Assembly: GCF_036746095.1 (NCBI RefSeq)
Contig: NZ_DAIOEU010000004.1
Coordinates: 78,074-142,073, forward strand
DNA length: 64,000 nucleotides
Direction of reading: 5' to 3'
From: Dyella_B sp036746095
Lineage (GTDB): Bacteria; Pseudomonadota; Gammaproteobacteria; Xanthomonadales; Rhodanobacteraceae
Shown here: piece after piece, positions 34,450-43,815 of the stretch
Layout: each line of letters begins with the position of its first letter
Numbering within the stretch: position 1 is the stretch's first letter
The notes under the pieces: generated by a model
Databases searched by the model: none
The model's input: only the letters and a program-made list of their open reading frames with translations
What the model was told of the DNA's origin: nothing
Position numbers and translations under genes: made by a program

Positions 34450-37400
34450 ATGAGTAGCAAAAATGTGATTGTGGGATGGACCGGACGTCTTTCCCTCGAT
34501 AGATTTTGTGAAGTTGCCGGCCTCATGGACGATCGCCCCGAGATCGTCTCCAGAATTCCACTTCAGGGAATGGATGCTAATGTACTTGTTGCGGTCCGCG
34601 TACAAGAGGTTGTTGCGTTGTTAGTGAGCCGTTTCGGTCGCTACAAGGTCGCTTATGTGGATTGGACGTCGAATGGCGGACGGTTTAGGAATTTAGTCTG
34701 TTTTTTTATTGCATATCTGCTGTCAGCAGGTAGTGTAAAAATTGTAGAGGATGGCAATTTGACTAATACGGGCAATTTTTTTTCGCGCCAAGTCCGTCGT
34801 TTATATGATAAGGATATGGCTATATATGTGACTCTTATTTTATGTGCAAATCTCGCTGCTATCGTTGTGAGGGCAAAAAAAATTGTTTGGGGTATTTTTT
34901 ATCCCTTAATAATGCTTTGTTCAATATCCTTTGGGGAAAGAGCGCATCTTCAAGAAAAAATGGCTGAGCATTCTGCTCGCTATGGACGTATTGATTATTG
35001 GTTATCTCAGGCGAACTTTAAGCGAAAGCCGCTTTTGATAGCTATTGCTTACGGCGCGTTGTTTGCAGCATGGACGGTGCCAATGTATGCGATGTTGCTC
35101 ATACTTAGAGTGTTCCGCGGAATGACGCGTCCCGTCGATCCGCGCACTGCAATTTTGTTCGTTTCGCACGAATGCCGTTTGAACGGCGCCCCGCAAAGCT
35201 TGCTGACATTGCTAGCAGGGCTCGATAGAAAGGAATTTAGGCCTCTATTACTGGTGCCGAGCGAGGGGCAGCTTGCCGACGCCGCAAGAGCGATAGGAGT
35301 GGATGTCTATATCACACCACTGTCTCAGGTGCTTATGCAGCGTCCAAATCGGTTCGCGCTTTGTCGTCATTTTGTACGCTTGCTCGTTTCCATAGGCGCA
35401 ATTATGGGCCTAATCGTGCGCGAGCGTGTGTCGCGAGTTCACATCAATGTCGCGGTTACTCCTGATGCGGCTCTGGCTGGAAGGTTGCTGGTTGTCCCTG
35501 TAGTTTGGCACTTCAGGGAAACTATTGGGGTAAGTCGCTGGAGTCGATTCCAGATATGGGTGTTAAAACGATTTTCTAGTCTTGTCGTGTGCAACTCGGA
35601 ATTCACGCGTGCGCGCATAGCGGAACTAGGTTGTCCCTATACTCGTTCAATTACATTACATAACTGTATTGACGATAAATTTGGGGGGTGGCGACATTCG
35701 CGCGCCGAAGTGCGTCGTGAATTAAAGATACCTGAGAGCACAGTTTTGGTTGGTTGCGTTGGCCAGATTACGAGTGATAAGGGACAGGACATTTTCGTAC
35801 GAAGTGCGGGGCTTGTGGCCAAAGACCATCCCGATGTCCGTTTTGTGCTTGTTGGCACTTTGGAGAATGCAGAATATGTTGCTGAACTGCGGCGCATTGC
35901 TGCCGAACAGGGTATTGAAGATAGATTGCTATTTTTGGGGTTTCGAACTGACATAGGACGCATAATATCTGCGCTAGATATTCATGTGACTCCATCGCGA
36001 TGGGATGAACCCTTCGGTCGAGTCGCTCTCGAGTCTATGGCGTTAGGTGCGGTTTCTATTGTTTCTGATCGTGGAGGATTGCCGGAAATCGTGCAGAACG
36101 GTGAATCAGGCCTCGTATTTGCCTCTGAGGACGTAGATGGGTTGGCGCGCCTGCTCAATGAGCTAGTAAGCAATCCAGAAGAGCGCCACAATCTTGCATC
36201 CAAGGGCCTGGAGCACGCGAGAGCGGAATTTTCGAGCTTAAGGCATGTTGACGATTTTCAACACCTTATTCGTTATCCCTTTCATCCGGAGAGGACGGGG
36301 CGATTTAATTCAATGTGGCGTCGATTGGCGCCAGTTCTCCCGCGACGCCTGCGTGCAAATTTGTGGTGCGTACCTGCATATTTGCTGTTGTTAGTCATTG
36401 TGCTGATGGTATGGAGTATTTCGATATCTTGTTTTCTCGCCGCACTTCCTTTCGCTCTATTTGCCGGCTGGGCGGCGAGACATCTTCATTGCTCAGGAGA
36501 TATAGCTGTCCTGGCTTACCAGACCAAGCGAAATGCATCTACTCGCTTCAGAGTGACGCGCTTATTTGATCGCATGCGAGCTTTTGGAGTTAAATCAAAG
36601 GTTTTCTACCCTTCTAACGAATGGTTGGGGGATATATTTTATTCTTCATTGTTCTATGGTGAACATCCTTACCTGAAGGATTTTTATTACTATGCGATTA
36701 TTTTTCCCGTCAGGCTATATGGTATTATCTGTTGCTTATTTTATCGATCGGTTTTGATTCAATATGAGTTATTTTATGAGGGGCCGATGTGGCTTGAGCG
36801 TTTGGTTATTCGGTTGCATCCGCGTGTTTATTATGATTATGACGATTCTCTCTTTGCCTTTAGTAGGTATGCTAAGGAGCTTCCGAAGATACTTCCTCGT
36901 TTTCACCATATAGTGGTTGGTAACGCATATCTTGCCGACTACACGCAAAAATTTAATAGCAATGTCACGCTAATCCCTACGTGTCCAGACCAGACGAGCG
37001 AAAGAATACCCGTTTCGGAAGATAAAAGACTAGTAATTGGTTGGGTGGGCAATCCGGCCAATTTGAGCTATTTGAGAATGCTGAGGAAGCCAATCGAGGA
37101 GCTGAGTAAGCGCTATAATATTGAAGTTCTCGTCGTATCCGCAGGCCCATATCAGCTGCAATGGTTCGGCCTGCAGGGGCTGCCTATTCGTCGGCGCCAG
37201 TGGGCTCTATATAGAGAACTTAGCGACCTGCAAGACATGGACATTGGGGTAATGCCTGTGGACGAGGACGAAATTGGGAGAGGTAAATGTGGTTTTAAGG
37301 CTTTGCAATATATGGCAGCGGGCGTGCCAACCATTGCTTCTCCAGTAGGTGTGAACGCAGAAATTGTCGAGCATCTAAAAAATGGATTTCTTGCCAATAG

Positions 37401-37566
37401 CGAGAGCGAATGGACGGAATATATGGAGCGGCTCATAGACGACAAAGCGTTGCGTATACGTTTTGGAGTTATTGGTCGAGAAAAAGTGGCGCAAACGTTT
37501 GATCAGGATCAGCAGGTAAATCGATGGATTGTGCTCATTGATGACACTCTGTCAAAAGTCGGGTAG
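34450..37566 (+). CDS. Large multidomain glycosyltransferase (two GT4-like domains)
   Basis: A 1038-residue protein with an unusual three-part layout. Residues 1-210 are not confidently recognised; they include a KIVEDGNLT segment and hydrophobic stretches (about 124-160 and 195-222). Residues about 232-610 form a GT-B GT4 transferase: ILFVSHECRLNGAPQS, VGCVGQITSDKGQDIF, and the donor motif EPFGRVALESMALGAVSIVSDRGGLPEIV. A transmembrane hairpin (about 636-675) leads to a second GT4-like half (685-1038) with YYDYDDSLF, VIGWVGNPANL and CGFKALQYMAAGVPTIASPVGVNAEIV. It probably adds at least two sugars to the O-chain at the cytoplasmic membrane. AT-rich: bases 34801-34860 hold only 19 G or C. Five bases separate it from the sulfotransferase-like gene. 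Confidence 0.85.
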   Translation: MSSKNVIVGWTGRLSLDRFCEVAGLMDDRPEIVSRIPLQGMDANVLVAVRVQEVVALLVSRFGRYKVAYVDWTSNGGRFRNLVCFFIAYLLSAGSVKIVEDGNLTNTGNFFSRQVRRLYDKDMAIYVTLILCANLAAIVVRAKKIVWGIFYPLIMLCSISFGERAHLQEKMAEHSARYGRIDYWLSQANFKRKPLLIAIAYGALFAAWTVPMYAMLLILRVFRGMTRPVDPRTAILFVSHECRLNGAPQSLLTLLAGLDRKEFRPLLLVPSEGQLADAARAIGVDVYITPLSQVLMQRPNRFALCRHFVRLLVSIGAIMGLIVRERVSRVHINVAVTPDAALAGRLLVVPVVWHFRETIGVSRWSRFQIWVLKRFSSLVVCNSEFTRARIAELGCPYTRSITLHNCIDDKFGGWRHSRAEVRRELKIPESTVLVGCVGQITSDKGQDIFVRSAGLVAKDHPDVRFVLVGTLENAEYVAELRRIAAEQGIEDRLLFLGFRTDIGRIISALDIHVTPSRWDEPFGRVALESMALGAVSIVSDRGGLPEIVQNGESGLVFASEDVDGLARLLNELVSNPEERHNLASKGLEHARAEFSSLRHVDDFQHLIRYPFHPERTGRFNSMWRRLAPVLPRRLRANLWCVPAYLLLLVIVLMVWSISISCFLAALPFALFAGWAARHLHCSGDIAVLAYQTKRNASTRFRVTRLFDRMRAFGVKSKVFYPSNEWLGDIFYSSLFYGEHPYLKDFYYYAIIFPVRLYGIICCLFYRSVLIQYELFYEGPMWLERLVIRLHPRVYYDYDDSLFAFSRYAKELPKILPRFHHIVVGNAYLADYTQKFNSNVTLIPTCPDQTSERIPVSEDKRLVIGWVGNPANLSYLRMLRKPIEELSKRYNIEVLVVSAGPYQLQWFGLQGLPIRRRQWALYRELSDLQDMDIGVMPVDEDEIGRGKCGFKALQYMAAGVPTIASPVGVNAEIVEHLKNGFLANSESEWTEYMERLIDDKALRIRFGVIGREKVAQTFDQDQQVNRWIVLIDDTLSKVG

Positions 37567-37570
37567 TAAA

Positions 37571-38905
37571 ATGAACAATAAAAAACGCCTTATCCTAGTT
37601 ATAGGCATGCATCGCTCAGGAACGAGTGCAATAACCAGGGGACTGAAGGCACTTGGTGTCGAATTGGGTGAATCTCTGCTGCAGCCTGGCCCATTGGAGA
37701 ATCCACGCGGCTTTTGGGAAGACAAAGACATTGTTGAATTGAATCGAGAGCTACTCGAGGCACTTAGTACTGATTGGTGTAGTGTGGCTGATATTGACCG
37801 GCGATCACTTCCGGCAGATGTGCTTGAGTCGTTTTTAGCTCGCGCCGCTGAACTTCTCAATCAGAAACTCGAAACTCGCGCTATCTGGGCTTTTAAAGAT
37901 CCGCGCACCACTCGATTGTTATGGTTTTGGAAGCAAGTCATCGAACGGATTGGGGTTTCGGATGTCAACTATGTCTTATGCCTGAGGAATCCCCTCGCAG
38001 TTTCGGATTCGCTTTTTATCCGGAACGGGATTGACCGAGCGACTTCAATCCTGCTTTGGGGAGTCTACACTGTGGAGGCTCTACAGCAGATAGATACGGA
38101 TAGTAGCGTGGTGATTGACTATGACCAGCTACTAGAGAACGGACGCGAAGTGCTTAGTCAACTAGCCACAACAATGCATCTTCCCTGGGCGGTAGGACGT
38201 TTGGAGGAGGAGTATTTTAGCGAGTTTCTAACGTTCGACTTGCGTCATAACAAATATGAACTCGATGAGCTACGTGATAGTGGTTTAGCTGATCCGGCCA
38301 TCGTGCAGTTATATGCAGAAATTTCAAGAGCTGCTTTGACTGGCGGGCGACTAGATAGCCATCAAATTTTGCCGTCTCTAGAGATGGCGGCGGAATGGTT
38401 GAAAGGAATCGCTGCGCTACGAACGGCTATGGACCGAATGGAAGCAGATCAGCACAAAGAGTCTAATACACATGTTATGCACTCAGAGTTTGAGCGAACC
38501 GAAATGTTCAGGCTTGAATGCGACAGACTTAGGGAGAGGAACGGTGAGCTGGAAGGTCATCTCAGTGAGTTAGAACATCTGCGCTCGCAAGCTGAAATGT
38601 TTAGGCTCGAGTGCGATAGGCTTAGAGATAGGAATGGTGAATTGGATGGCCAATTAATTGAGCAACGGTCCAGTACGGAGAAACTTCGAAACGATTTTGA
38701 AGCTCTTATTGCAGAGAGCGCGAGCGAAAAGGAGAGTCATATCAAGATGGCATGTCAAAATGCCGCGTTGATGACGAGAGTCGTGGGGCTAAGAGCGGCG
38801 CGTTCACTGATGATTGACCATTTTTTTAAAGATCTGGCAGTCCTTCGTGCCACAGTGGACCGGTTGGAATCGCAACAGTCGCGAGAAGACAGTCTTGATG
38901 AATGA
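37571..38905 (+). CDS. Sulfotransferase-family protein with C-terminal coiled coil
   Basis: A 444-residue protein. The first 260 residues match the sulfotransferase family: a P-loop-like 5'-PAPS motif VIGMHRSGTSAITRGL (about 10-25), GPLENPRGFWEDKD, WAFKDPRTTRLLWFW, and a 3'-phosphate-type motif LCLRNPLAVSDSLF. The remainder is charged, helical and predicted by eye to be coiled coil. It contains a tandem 21-residue repeat (EMFRLECDRLR...NGEL) at about 311-331 and 342-362, with 18 of 21 identities. The ATG at 37571 follows the glycosyltransferase stop by four bases. With cysD and cysNC in the same locus it most likely sulfates the exported glycan, but this family also contains proteins of untested function. 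Confidence 0.78.
   Translation: MNNKKRLILVIGMHRSGTSAITRGLKALGVELGESLLQPGPLENPRGFWEDKDIVELNRELLEALSTDWCSVADIDRRSLPADVLESFLARAAELLNQKLETRAIWAFKDPRTTRLLWFWKQVIERIGVSDVNYVLCLRNPLAVSDSLFIRNGIDRATSILLWGVYTVEALQQIDTDSSVVIDYDQLLENGREVLSQLATTMHLPWAVGRLEEEYFSEFLTFDLRHNKYELDELRDSGLADPAIVQLYAEISRAALTGGRLDSHQILPSLEMAAEWLKGIAALRTAMDRMEADQHKESNTHVMHSEFERTEMFRLECDRLRERNGELEGHLSELEHLRSQAEMFRLECDRLRDRNGELDGQLIEQRSSTEKLRNDFEALIAESASEKESHIKMACQNAALMTRVVGLRAARSLMIDHFFKDLAVLRATVDRLESQQSREDSLDE
38501..38656 (+). repeat. Two-copy 63-base coding repeat in sulfotransferase tail
   Basis: Copies at 38501-38563 and 38594-38656 encode near-identical 21-residue coiled-coil segments starting EMFRLECDRLR, 31 residues apart. 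At DNA level the copies differ at many third positions, so the duplication is not recent and is maintained at the protein level. Confidence 0.8.
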
Positions 38906-38981
38906 TGGCGCTAGTTCTCGCATTTGATTTTTACAAATCAATTTTACTCATCGCGTTAGTCTTATTAAAGGAATAGTGGTC

Positions 38982-40865
38982 GTGTGCGGAATTACCGGCT
39001 TTATTAGCTTTCAAGGTCAATCATCGGGTCAGAAATTTCTTGACGATGCTTCACAAATAATATTTCATCGTGGCCCCGATGAAGGTGGAAGTGCAATTCT
39101 TGCGGACGGAAGGGTCGGTCTAGCGATGCGTCGACTAAGTATTGTCGATTTGGCCGGTGGTCACCAACCAATGAGCTGTGCAGAGGGCGATATAATAATC
39201 GTTTTTAATGGGGAAATTTACAATTATCCGGAGCTAAGAGCCAAGTATCTTAGTGGCGAAGAAATGGTCACTCGGAGTGACACCGAGGTTTTACTCAAGC
39301 TCTACGAGCGTATGGGGGTAGCTTGTTTCGGCTTGCTTCGCGGGATGTTTGGAGTTGCCATATGGGATGCAAGGGCGAATAAACTCGTCCTCGCACGAGA
39401 TGCATTCGGAAAGAAACCGCTTTATTATTTTAGTGGTGAATGGGGTCTCGTATTCGGTTCTGAAATCAAAAGCATTTTGCAGGACAGCAGTGTTCCACGA
39501 AAATTGTCGCGGCAAGGATTGGACAATTTTTTGACGTGGCTTGCTGTGCCAGATCCTGAGACGATGTTCGAAGGTATTCGAAAATTGCCTGCAGGCCACT
39601 TCATGGAGGTAGACCTCGATGGACGAAGCAGCATTCAGAAATATTGGGACTTAAAGTTCCCGGTCGTTCCCAAAGTAACTAATGCAGGCGATGCAGCCGA
39701 TCTGTTGATCTCGAGATTAAGTGAGTCAATTTCAATTAGGCTGCGTGCCGATGTGCCTGTCGGTGTGCTGCTTTCGGGAGGTGTTGATAGTTCAGCCATT
39801 GTGGCTTTGGCGTCACGTCAAGTCTCTCATCAGTTACGCACGTACTCAATAGGTTTCGCCGAAGACGGGTTTAATGAATTTCCATATTCGGATTCAGTTG
39901 CCAGGCGTTACGATACTGATCACACCAAAATAGTCATGCCCCCAGAGCTTTATTGGGACACCTTGCAGACGGTGGTGTGGCATCTTGATGAGCCGGTTTG
40001 CGATACGGCAACGGTCCCTTTGTTTTATTTGTGCCGTGAGGCTCGTAAATCTGTAAAGGTACTTCTTTCAGGAGAGGGAAGCGATGAGATGCTCGGCGGT
40101 TATACCTCGCGGTATAGAGAGGGTATTGACGCTATGCGTCTCGGACGCAAAGCGGAGCATCTTCCGAAGAGGTTGCTTCGTTATCTATGGGACAAGAGCG
40201 GTGGAGGCGTCTGGCCAAAGGGAAGGAAAGATCTGTGGAATTTTACGCAGCCAGGTGAGCTCAAGTTTCTGAATGATCAGATTTATGGTTATTATGAAGG
40301 CCTTAGAGATGATCTCTATAGAGGCGGGCTGATGGATGGTTTTAGCCCTGATAGAACGGAACTCTTCGAGCGCGTGGTCCGTCCTTCTCTAACCCCTCTG
40401 CAGCGCCTCTTGTACACCGACTGTAAGGTTAACCTTCCAGCATATTTGCTGATGAAGGCTGACAAGATGAGCATGGCGGCGTCGATTGAATTGCGGTGTC
40501 CCTTCTTGGATAAGGAATTCGCAGATTTTTGTGCAGGTCTGCCAGATGAGTTGAAGCTCGATCGACAGGTGGGTGGAAAGGCTATACTCAAGCGAGCGCT
40601 TGAACCGCTGCTGCCACACGATGTGTTATATCGCCCTAAAATGGGATTCCCGGTGCCCATCGGTGAATGGCTGAAGAAAGGATTGAAAGAGCAAGCCTAT
40701 GAGACGCTGTTCAAGCCGAATAGCTGCATTTCTCAGTTTCTCAACATGGATCACGTACGCAGCATGTGGAACCACCACCAAGAAGGCACTCTTGTGTTTG
40801 GTACTCAGCTGTGGCAATTAATATTGGTAGAATTGTGGATGAATCGATTTGCGGTCAGCATATGA
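38982..40865 (+). CDS. AsnB-type glutamine-dependent amidotransferase (asparagine synthetase family)
   Basis: A 627-residue class II glutamine amidotransferase plus ATP-pyrophosphatase. The GTG at 38982 is chosen because it makes the catalytic Cys the second residue (M-CGITGF), required after Met removal; AAAGGA lies upstream. Seen: RGPDEGG, VFNGEIYNYPEL, and the PP-loop LSGGVDSSAIVALAS (about 263-277), then SGEGSDEMLGGY. In O-antigen loci such enzymes (for example WbpS in Pseudomonas) are thought to amidate uronic acids rather than make asparagine, and a UDP-glucose dehydrogenase gene lies two genes downstream. It overlaps the acyltransferase by four bases. Confidence 0.88.
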   Translation: MCGITGFISFQGQSSGQKFLDDASQIIFHRGPDEGGSAILADGRVGLAMRRLSIVDLAGGHQPMSCAEGDIIIVFNGEIYNYPELRAKYLSGEEMVTRSDTEVLLKLYERMGVACFGLLRGMFGVAIWDARANKLVLARDAFGKKPLYYFSGEWGLVFGSEIKSILQDSSVPRKLSRQGLDNFLTWLAVPDPETMFEGIRKLPAGHFMEVDLDGRSSIQKYWDLKFPVVPKVTNAGDAADLLISRLSESISIRLRADVPVGVLLSGGVDSSAIVALASRQVSHQLRTYSIGFAEDGFNEFPYSDSVARRYDTDHTKIVMPPELYWDTLQTVVWHLDEPVCDTATVPLFYLCREARKSVKVLLSGEGSDEMLGGYTSRYREGIDAMRLGRKAEHLPKRLLRYLWDKSGGGVWPKGRKDLWNFTQPGELKFLNDQIYGYYEGLRDDLYRGGLMDGFSPDRTELFERVVRPSLTPLQRLLYTDCKVNLPAYLLMKADKMSMAASIELRCPFLDKEFADFCAGLPDELKLDRQVGGKAILKRALEPLLPHDVLYRPKMGFPVPIGEWLKKGLKEQAYETLFKPNSCISQFLNMDHVRSMWNHHQEGTLVFGTQLWQLILVELWMNRFAVSI

Positions 40866-41959
40866 CTATACCCAAACTTTCTGAATTAGCGGTCGGGCGC
40901 GAAAATAACCTAAATATGATTAGGCTATTAGCTGCGTCGCTGGTGCTCTATTCCCATTCGTTTGCTCTTGTTCGGAAAGGGGCTAGCCAAGTGGGAGGAG
41001 GGGAAGCAATTGGCACGTTGCTCGGTAGTCAAGATGGCGGTTCCATTGCAGTAAATGCCTTTTTTCTTATAAGTGGCTTTCTGGTGACCGGAAGTTTACT
41101 AAAGCGCAATGATCTTATGTTCTACATCCGCGCGCGGATGCTGAGATTGTTCCCGGCGCTTTTTGTGTCGCTAGTGTTGACTATTTTCGTGCTTGGCCCA
41201 CTGGTCTCGACATTACGTGCCGCGGAATATTTATCGAGTGGTCAAACTTATCGCTTTTTATTAAATAATTTGTCACTTTGGCGAGCTGATTATTTATTGC
41301 CTGGTGTTTTTCAAGATCAGCCGAATACTTCGCCAAATGGATCACTTTGGACGCTGCCAATGGAGGGGCGCATGTATCTCCTGGTGGCAACCATATGGTT
41401 GTTGCGAGGTTTCAGTGCACGATGGCTTTTTAATTTGGTGGCCATATTTGGCTTGATTTTTACTATCAGCTGGCCCCAGATCAATCCGTTTATTTTGGAT
41501 CAACGAGAATGTTTTATTGTCGCAGCCTTTTTCCTCGTCGGGATGTTGGTTTATGTCAATATGGATATACTTCCGATAAACGGCGGTATCGCGGCGTTCT
41601 TATTTTTGTTGTGTCTCTTAGCACATGGCCAATCGAGTTTTGATGTGATGTTTGGCGTGGCTCTTGCGTATGGTGTATTTTGGTTAGGATTTAGCCCAAA
41701 GATTGGTTTTTTTAACCGGATTGGAGACTATTCTTACGGTATATACGTATACGCCTTCCCTATTCAGCAGCTTTACGTGCATTTTTTTGGAGAAATAAGT
41801 TCGCTGAAGTTATTTGCCTTGTCGATGCCAACAACACTTTTAGTCGCGATGGCTTCTTGGCATTACCTTGAGAAGCCTGCTTTGAGTCTGAAAAGGCGTC
41901 AATCAGCTCCGTTGTCTGCAGGGCCTATGGAGTCGGCAAGTCGACCTTCGAAAGCCTAG
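40862..41959 (+). CDS. Acyltransferase family 3 (OafA-like) membrane protein
   Basis: A 365-residue integral-membrane acyltransferase with about ten hydrophobic segments. Seen: an N-terminal NNLNMIRLLAASLVLYSHSFAL with the conserved His, FFLISGFLVTGSLL, and SLWTLPMEGRMYLL, all family hallmarks. The ATG at 40862 overlaps the AsnB stop (ATGA). Such enzymes O-acetylate or otherwise acylate O-antigen residues. A charged tail ends the protein. Confidence 0.88.
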   Translation: MTIPKLSELAVGRENNLNMIRLLAASLVLYSHSFALVRKGASQVGGGEAIGTLLGSQDGGSIAVNAFFLISGFLVTGSLLKRNDLMFYIRARMLRLFPALFVSLVLTIFVLGPLVSTLRAAEYLSSGQTYRFLLNNLSLWRADYLLPGVFQDQPNTSPNGSLWTLPMEGRMYLLVATIWLLRGFSARWLFNLVAIFGLIFTISWPQINPFILDQRECFIVAAFFLVGMLVYVNMDILPINGGIAAFLFLLCLLAHGQSSFDVMFGVALAYGVFWLGFSPKIGFFNRIGDYSYGIYVYAFPIQQLYVHFFGEISSLKLFALSMPTTLLVAMASWHYLEKPALSLKRRQSAPLSAGPMESASRPSKA

Positions 41960-42042
41960 ACGACGTATGAAGTGCGTTACACAGCCAATCTAGCGCCTTT
42001 TCTGAAGTAGACTTAACGGTTCGACGTAGTGGAGCATTGACC

Positions 42043-43386
42043 TTGAAGATCGCAATATTCGGTACTGGATACGTTGGCTTGGTTACAGGAGCTTGTCTTG
42101 CAGAAATGGGTAACCATGTCCTATGCGTAGACATTGATGGAGAAAAGGTCGCTCGTCTTAAAAAGGGCGATATTCCAATTTATGAACCGGGGCTCGAATC
42201 AATCGTAGTAAGGAATTTTTCTACAGGGCAGCTTGACTTTACCACTGATGCTGCTGCTGCGGTCCTCCACGGGGAGATAATATTTATAGCGGTAGGTACG
42301 CCTCCCGACGAGGATGGCAGTGCGGATCTTAGCCATGTATTGGACGTGGCCTCGACTATTGGGCTCCATCTTAGTCGTTATGCTGTTGTAGTGAATAAAT
42401 CAACTGTGCCAGTAGGGACCGCTCGTCTAGTCCGTGCAAAAATCGAGGAACAGCTTGAATCGAGGGGTGCTGATTGCGCGTTTGATGTTGTATCGAACCC
42501 TGAATTTCTAAAAGAGGGGGACGCGGTCGAGGACTGCATGCGGCCTGATCGCATTGTTGTCGGTAGCTCGAGTTGCCGTGCCATTGAGGTTTTGCGTAAA
42601 TTGTATGCACCTTTCAATCGGAACCATGAGCGCTTAGTCATTATGGACGAATGCTCGGCAGAGCTGACTAAATATGCTGCCAACGCGATGCTGGCGACAA
42701 AAATAAGCTTTATGAATGAAATTGCTAATATTGCTGAGTGTGTTGGCGCGGACGTAGAGCTGGTTCGTCAAGGAATTGGATCAGATCCCCGTATTGGGTT
42801 TCAATTTATCTATCCAGGAGCGGGATATGGCGGCTCCTGTTTTCCGAAAGACGTTAAAGCACTTGGGCACCTTGCGAAATCGGCAGGATACGAAGCTCGC
42901 TTGCTTTCGTCGGTTGAGGCCGTGAATGAAAATCAAAAGGGTAAATTATTTACATATATACATAGGCATTTTGGCGGCAATTTGAGTGGTAAGACGGTTG
43001 CCATTTGGGGGCTTGCGTTTAAGCCAAATACTGACGATATGCGTGAGGCGCCTAGTCGGTCATTAATAAACGACCTTCTTAAGGCGGGAGTCAAGGTGCG
43101 TGCGTTCGATCCGGAAGCGATCTCTGAAGCAAGGCGGATCTACGGAAATTCTTCTGAGCGGATATTCTTCACTAACGGCGCATATGAGGCGCTGGAGAGC
43201 GCTGATGCGTTGGCAGTGGTTACTGAATGGAAAGTATTCCGTAGTCCAGATTTTAAAAGAATGGCAAGCCTCTTGAGGGAGCGCGTTATCTTCGATGGAC
43301 GCAATATATACGATCCATCGGAGGTTGAGGCTGCTGGAGTTGCGTACTTTGGAATAGGCAGGGGAAGAAGTTTGCTTGGCAATTGA
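42043..43386 (+). CDS. ugd: UDP-glucose 6-dehydrogenase
   Basis: A 447-residue UDP-glucose/GDP-mannose dehydrogenase. Start TTG at 42043 (MKIAIFGTGYVG) has GGAG eight bases upstream; a second TTG at 42037 is possible. Seen: GTGYVGLVTGACLAEMG, the NKSTVPVGTA motif, the catalytic Cys in GAGYGGSCFPKD, and C-terminal LAFKPNTDDMREAPS. It makes UDP-glucuronic acid, a likely substrate for glycan assembly and possibly for the AsnB-type amidation. It is the last gene of the rightward block before an IS remnant. Confidence 0.95.
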   Translation: MKIAIFGTGYVGLVTGACLAEMGNHVLCVDIDGEKVARLKKGDIPIYEPGLESIVVRNFSTGQLDFTTDAAAAVLHGEIIFIAVGTPPDEDGSADLSHVLDVASTIGLHLSRYAVVVNKSTVPVGTARLVRAKIEEQLESRGADCAFDVVSNPEFLKEGDAVEDCMRPDRIVVGSSSCRAIEVLRKLYAPFNRNHERLVIMDECSAELTKYAANAMLATKISFMNEIANIAECVGADVELVRQGIGSDPRIGFQFIYPGAGYGGSCFPKDVKALGHLAKSAGYEARLLSSVEAVNENQKGKLFTYIHRHFGGNLSGKTVAIWGLAFKPNTDDMREAPSRSLINDLLKAGVKVRAFDPEAISEARRIYGNSSERIFFTNGAYEALESADALAVVTEWKVFRSPDFKRMASLLRERVIFDGRNIYDPSEVEAAGVAYFGIGRGRSLLGN

Positions 43387-43397
43387 AGTAAGCTGCC

Positions 43398-43587
43398 GTG
43401 CAAAGTTGGGAGGCGCTTAATCGCTGCCAATCCACGTTGGCGCATAGCCAGGCGAATGGCGCATCGATCATGCCATGCCACATCGTTTCGTCTGAAAGCG
43501 AGCCACACGGCCTCGCTGCAAGCGGCGCGCCGCCAGCCACAGGCCTTGCGCATTGACATGCAGTAGTTTGACCCGCAGCTCCAAAGT
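43398..43587 (-). pseudogene. Decayed IS66-like TnpB remnant
   Basis: On the minus strand the translation LRVKLLHVNAQGLWLAARRLQRG, interrupted by a stop and a frame change, then IDAPFAWLCANVDWQRL, resembles the C-terminal half of IS66-family accessory protein TnpB (RIKLL..GF-W---RRL, then -LV-GL-WQRL). No start, intact frame or terminal repeats are seen. It lies between ugd and an inverted methyltransferase gene, where the cluster changes direction. The match is short and made by eye. Confidence 0.4.
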
Positions 43588-43650
43588 ATTCCGCTACTTA
43601 AAGCGGCAATGCGCCGAACTTAAGGCTTTCCATCGCCGGAAACTCTTGTT

Positions 43651-43733
43651 CGTCATTCGAGCGAAAAAAAGCTGGAATCCAGTACCTTTCAGCTCAAAAG
43701 TAGCTGAATTCCAGCTTTTTTGCTCGAATGACG
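43651..43733. repeat. Inverted repeat CGTCATTCGAGC, variant family member
   Basis: Left arm 43651-43682 and right arm 43704-43733 are near-perfect inverted copies, differing by two single-base gaps in an A-run and one substitution. It shares the CGTCATTC...GCTGGAAT layout of the family but has an A/T-rich centre. With the IS66-like remnant it accounts for most of the 429-base gap 43387-43815; the rest shows no gene. Confidence 0.8.
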
Positions 43734-43815
43734 AAGAGGGGGCTTGTGGCAATGAAAAGTCCCTGTGTAAGTTCGGAGCATTTACTCAAAGTGGGGGGCG
43801 TCGGTCGTTTCGAGT

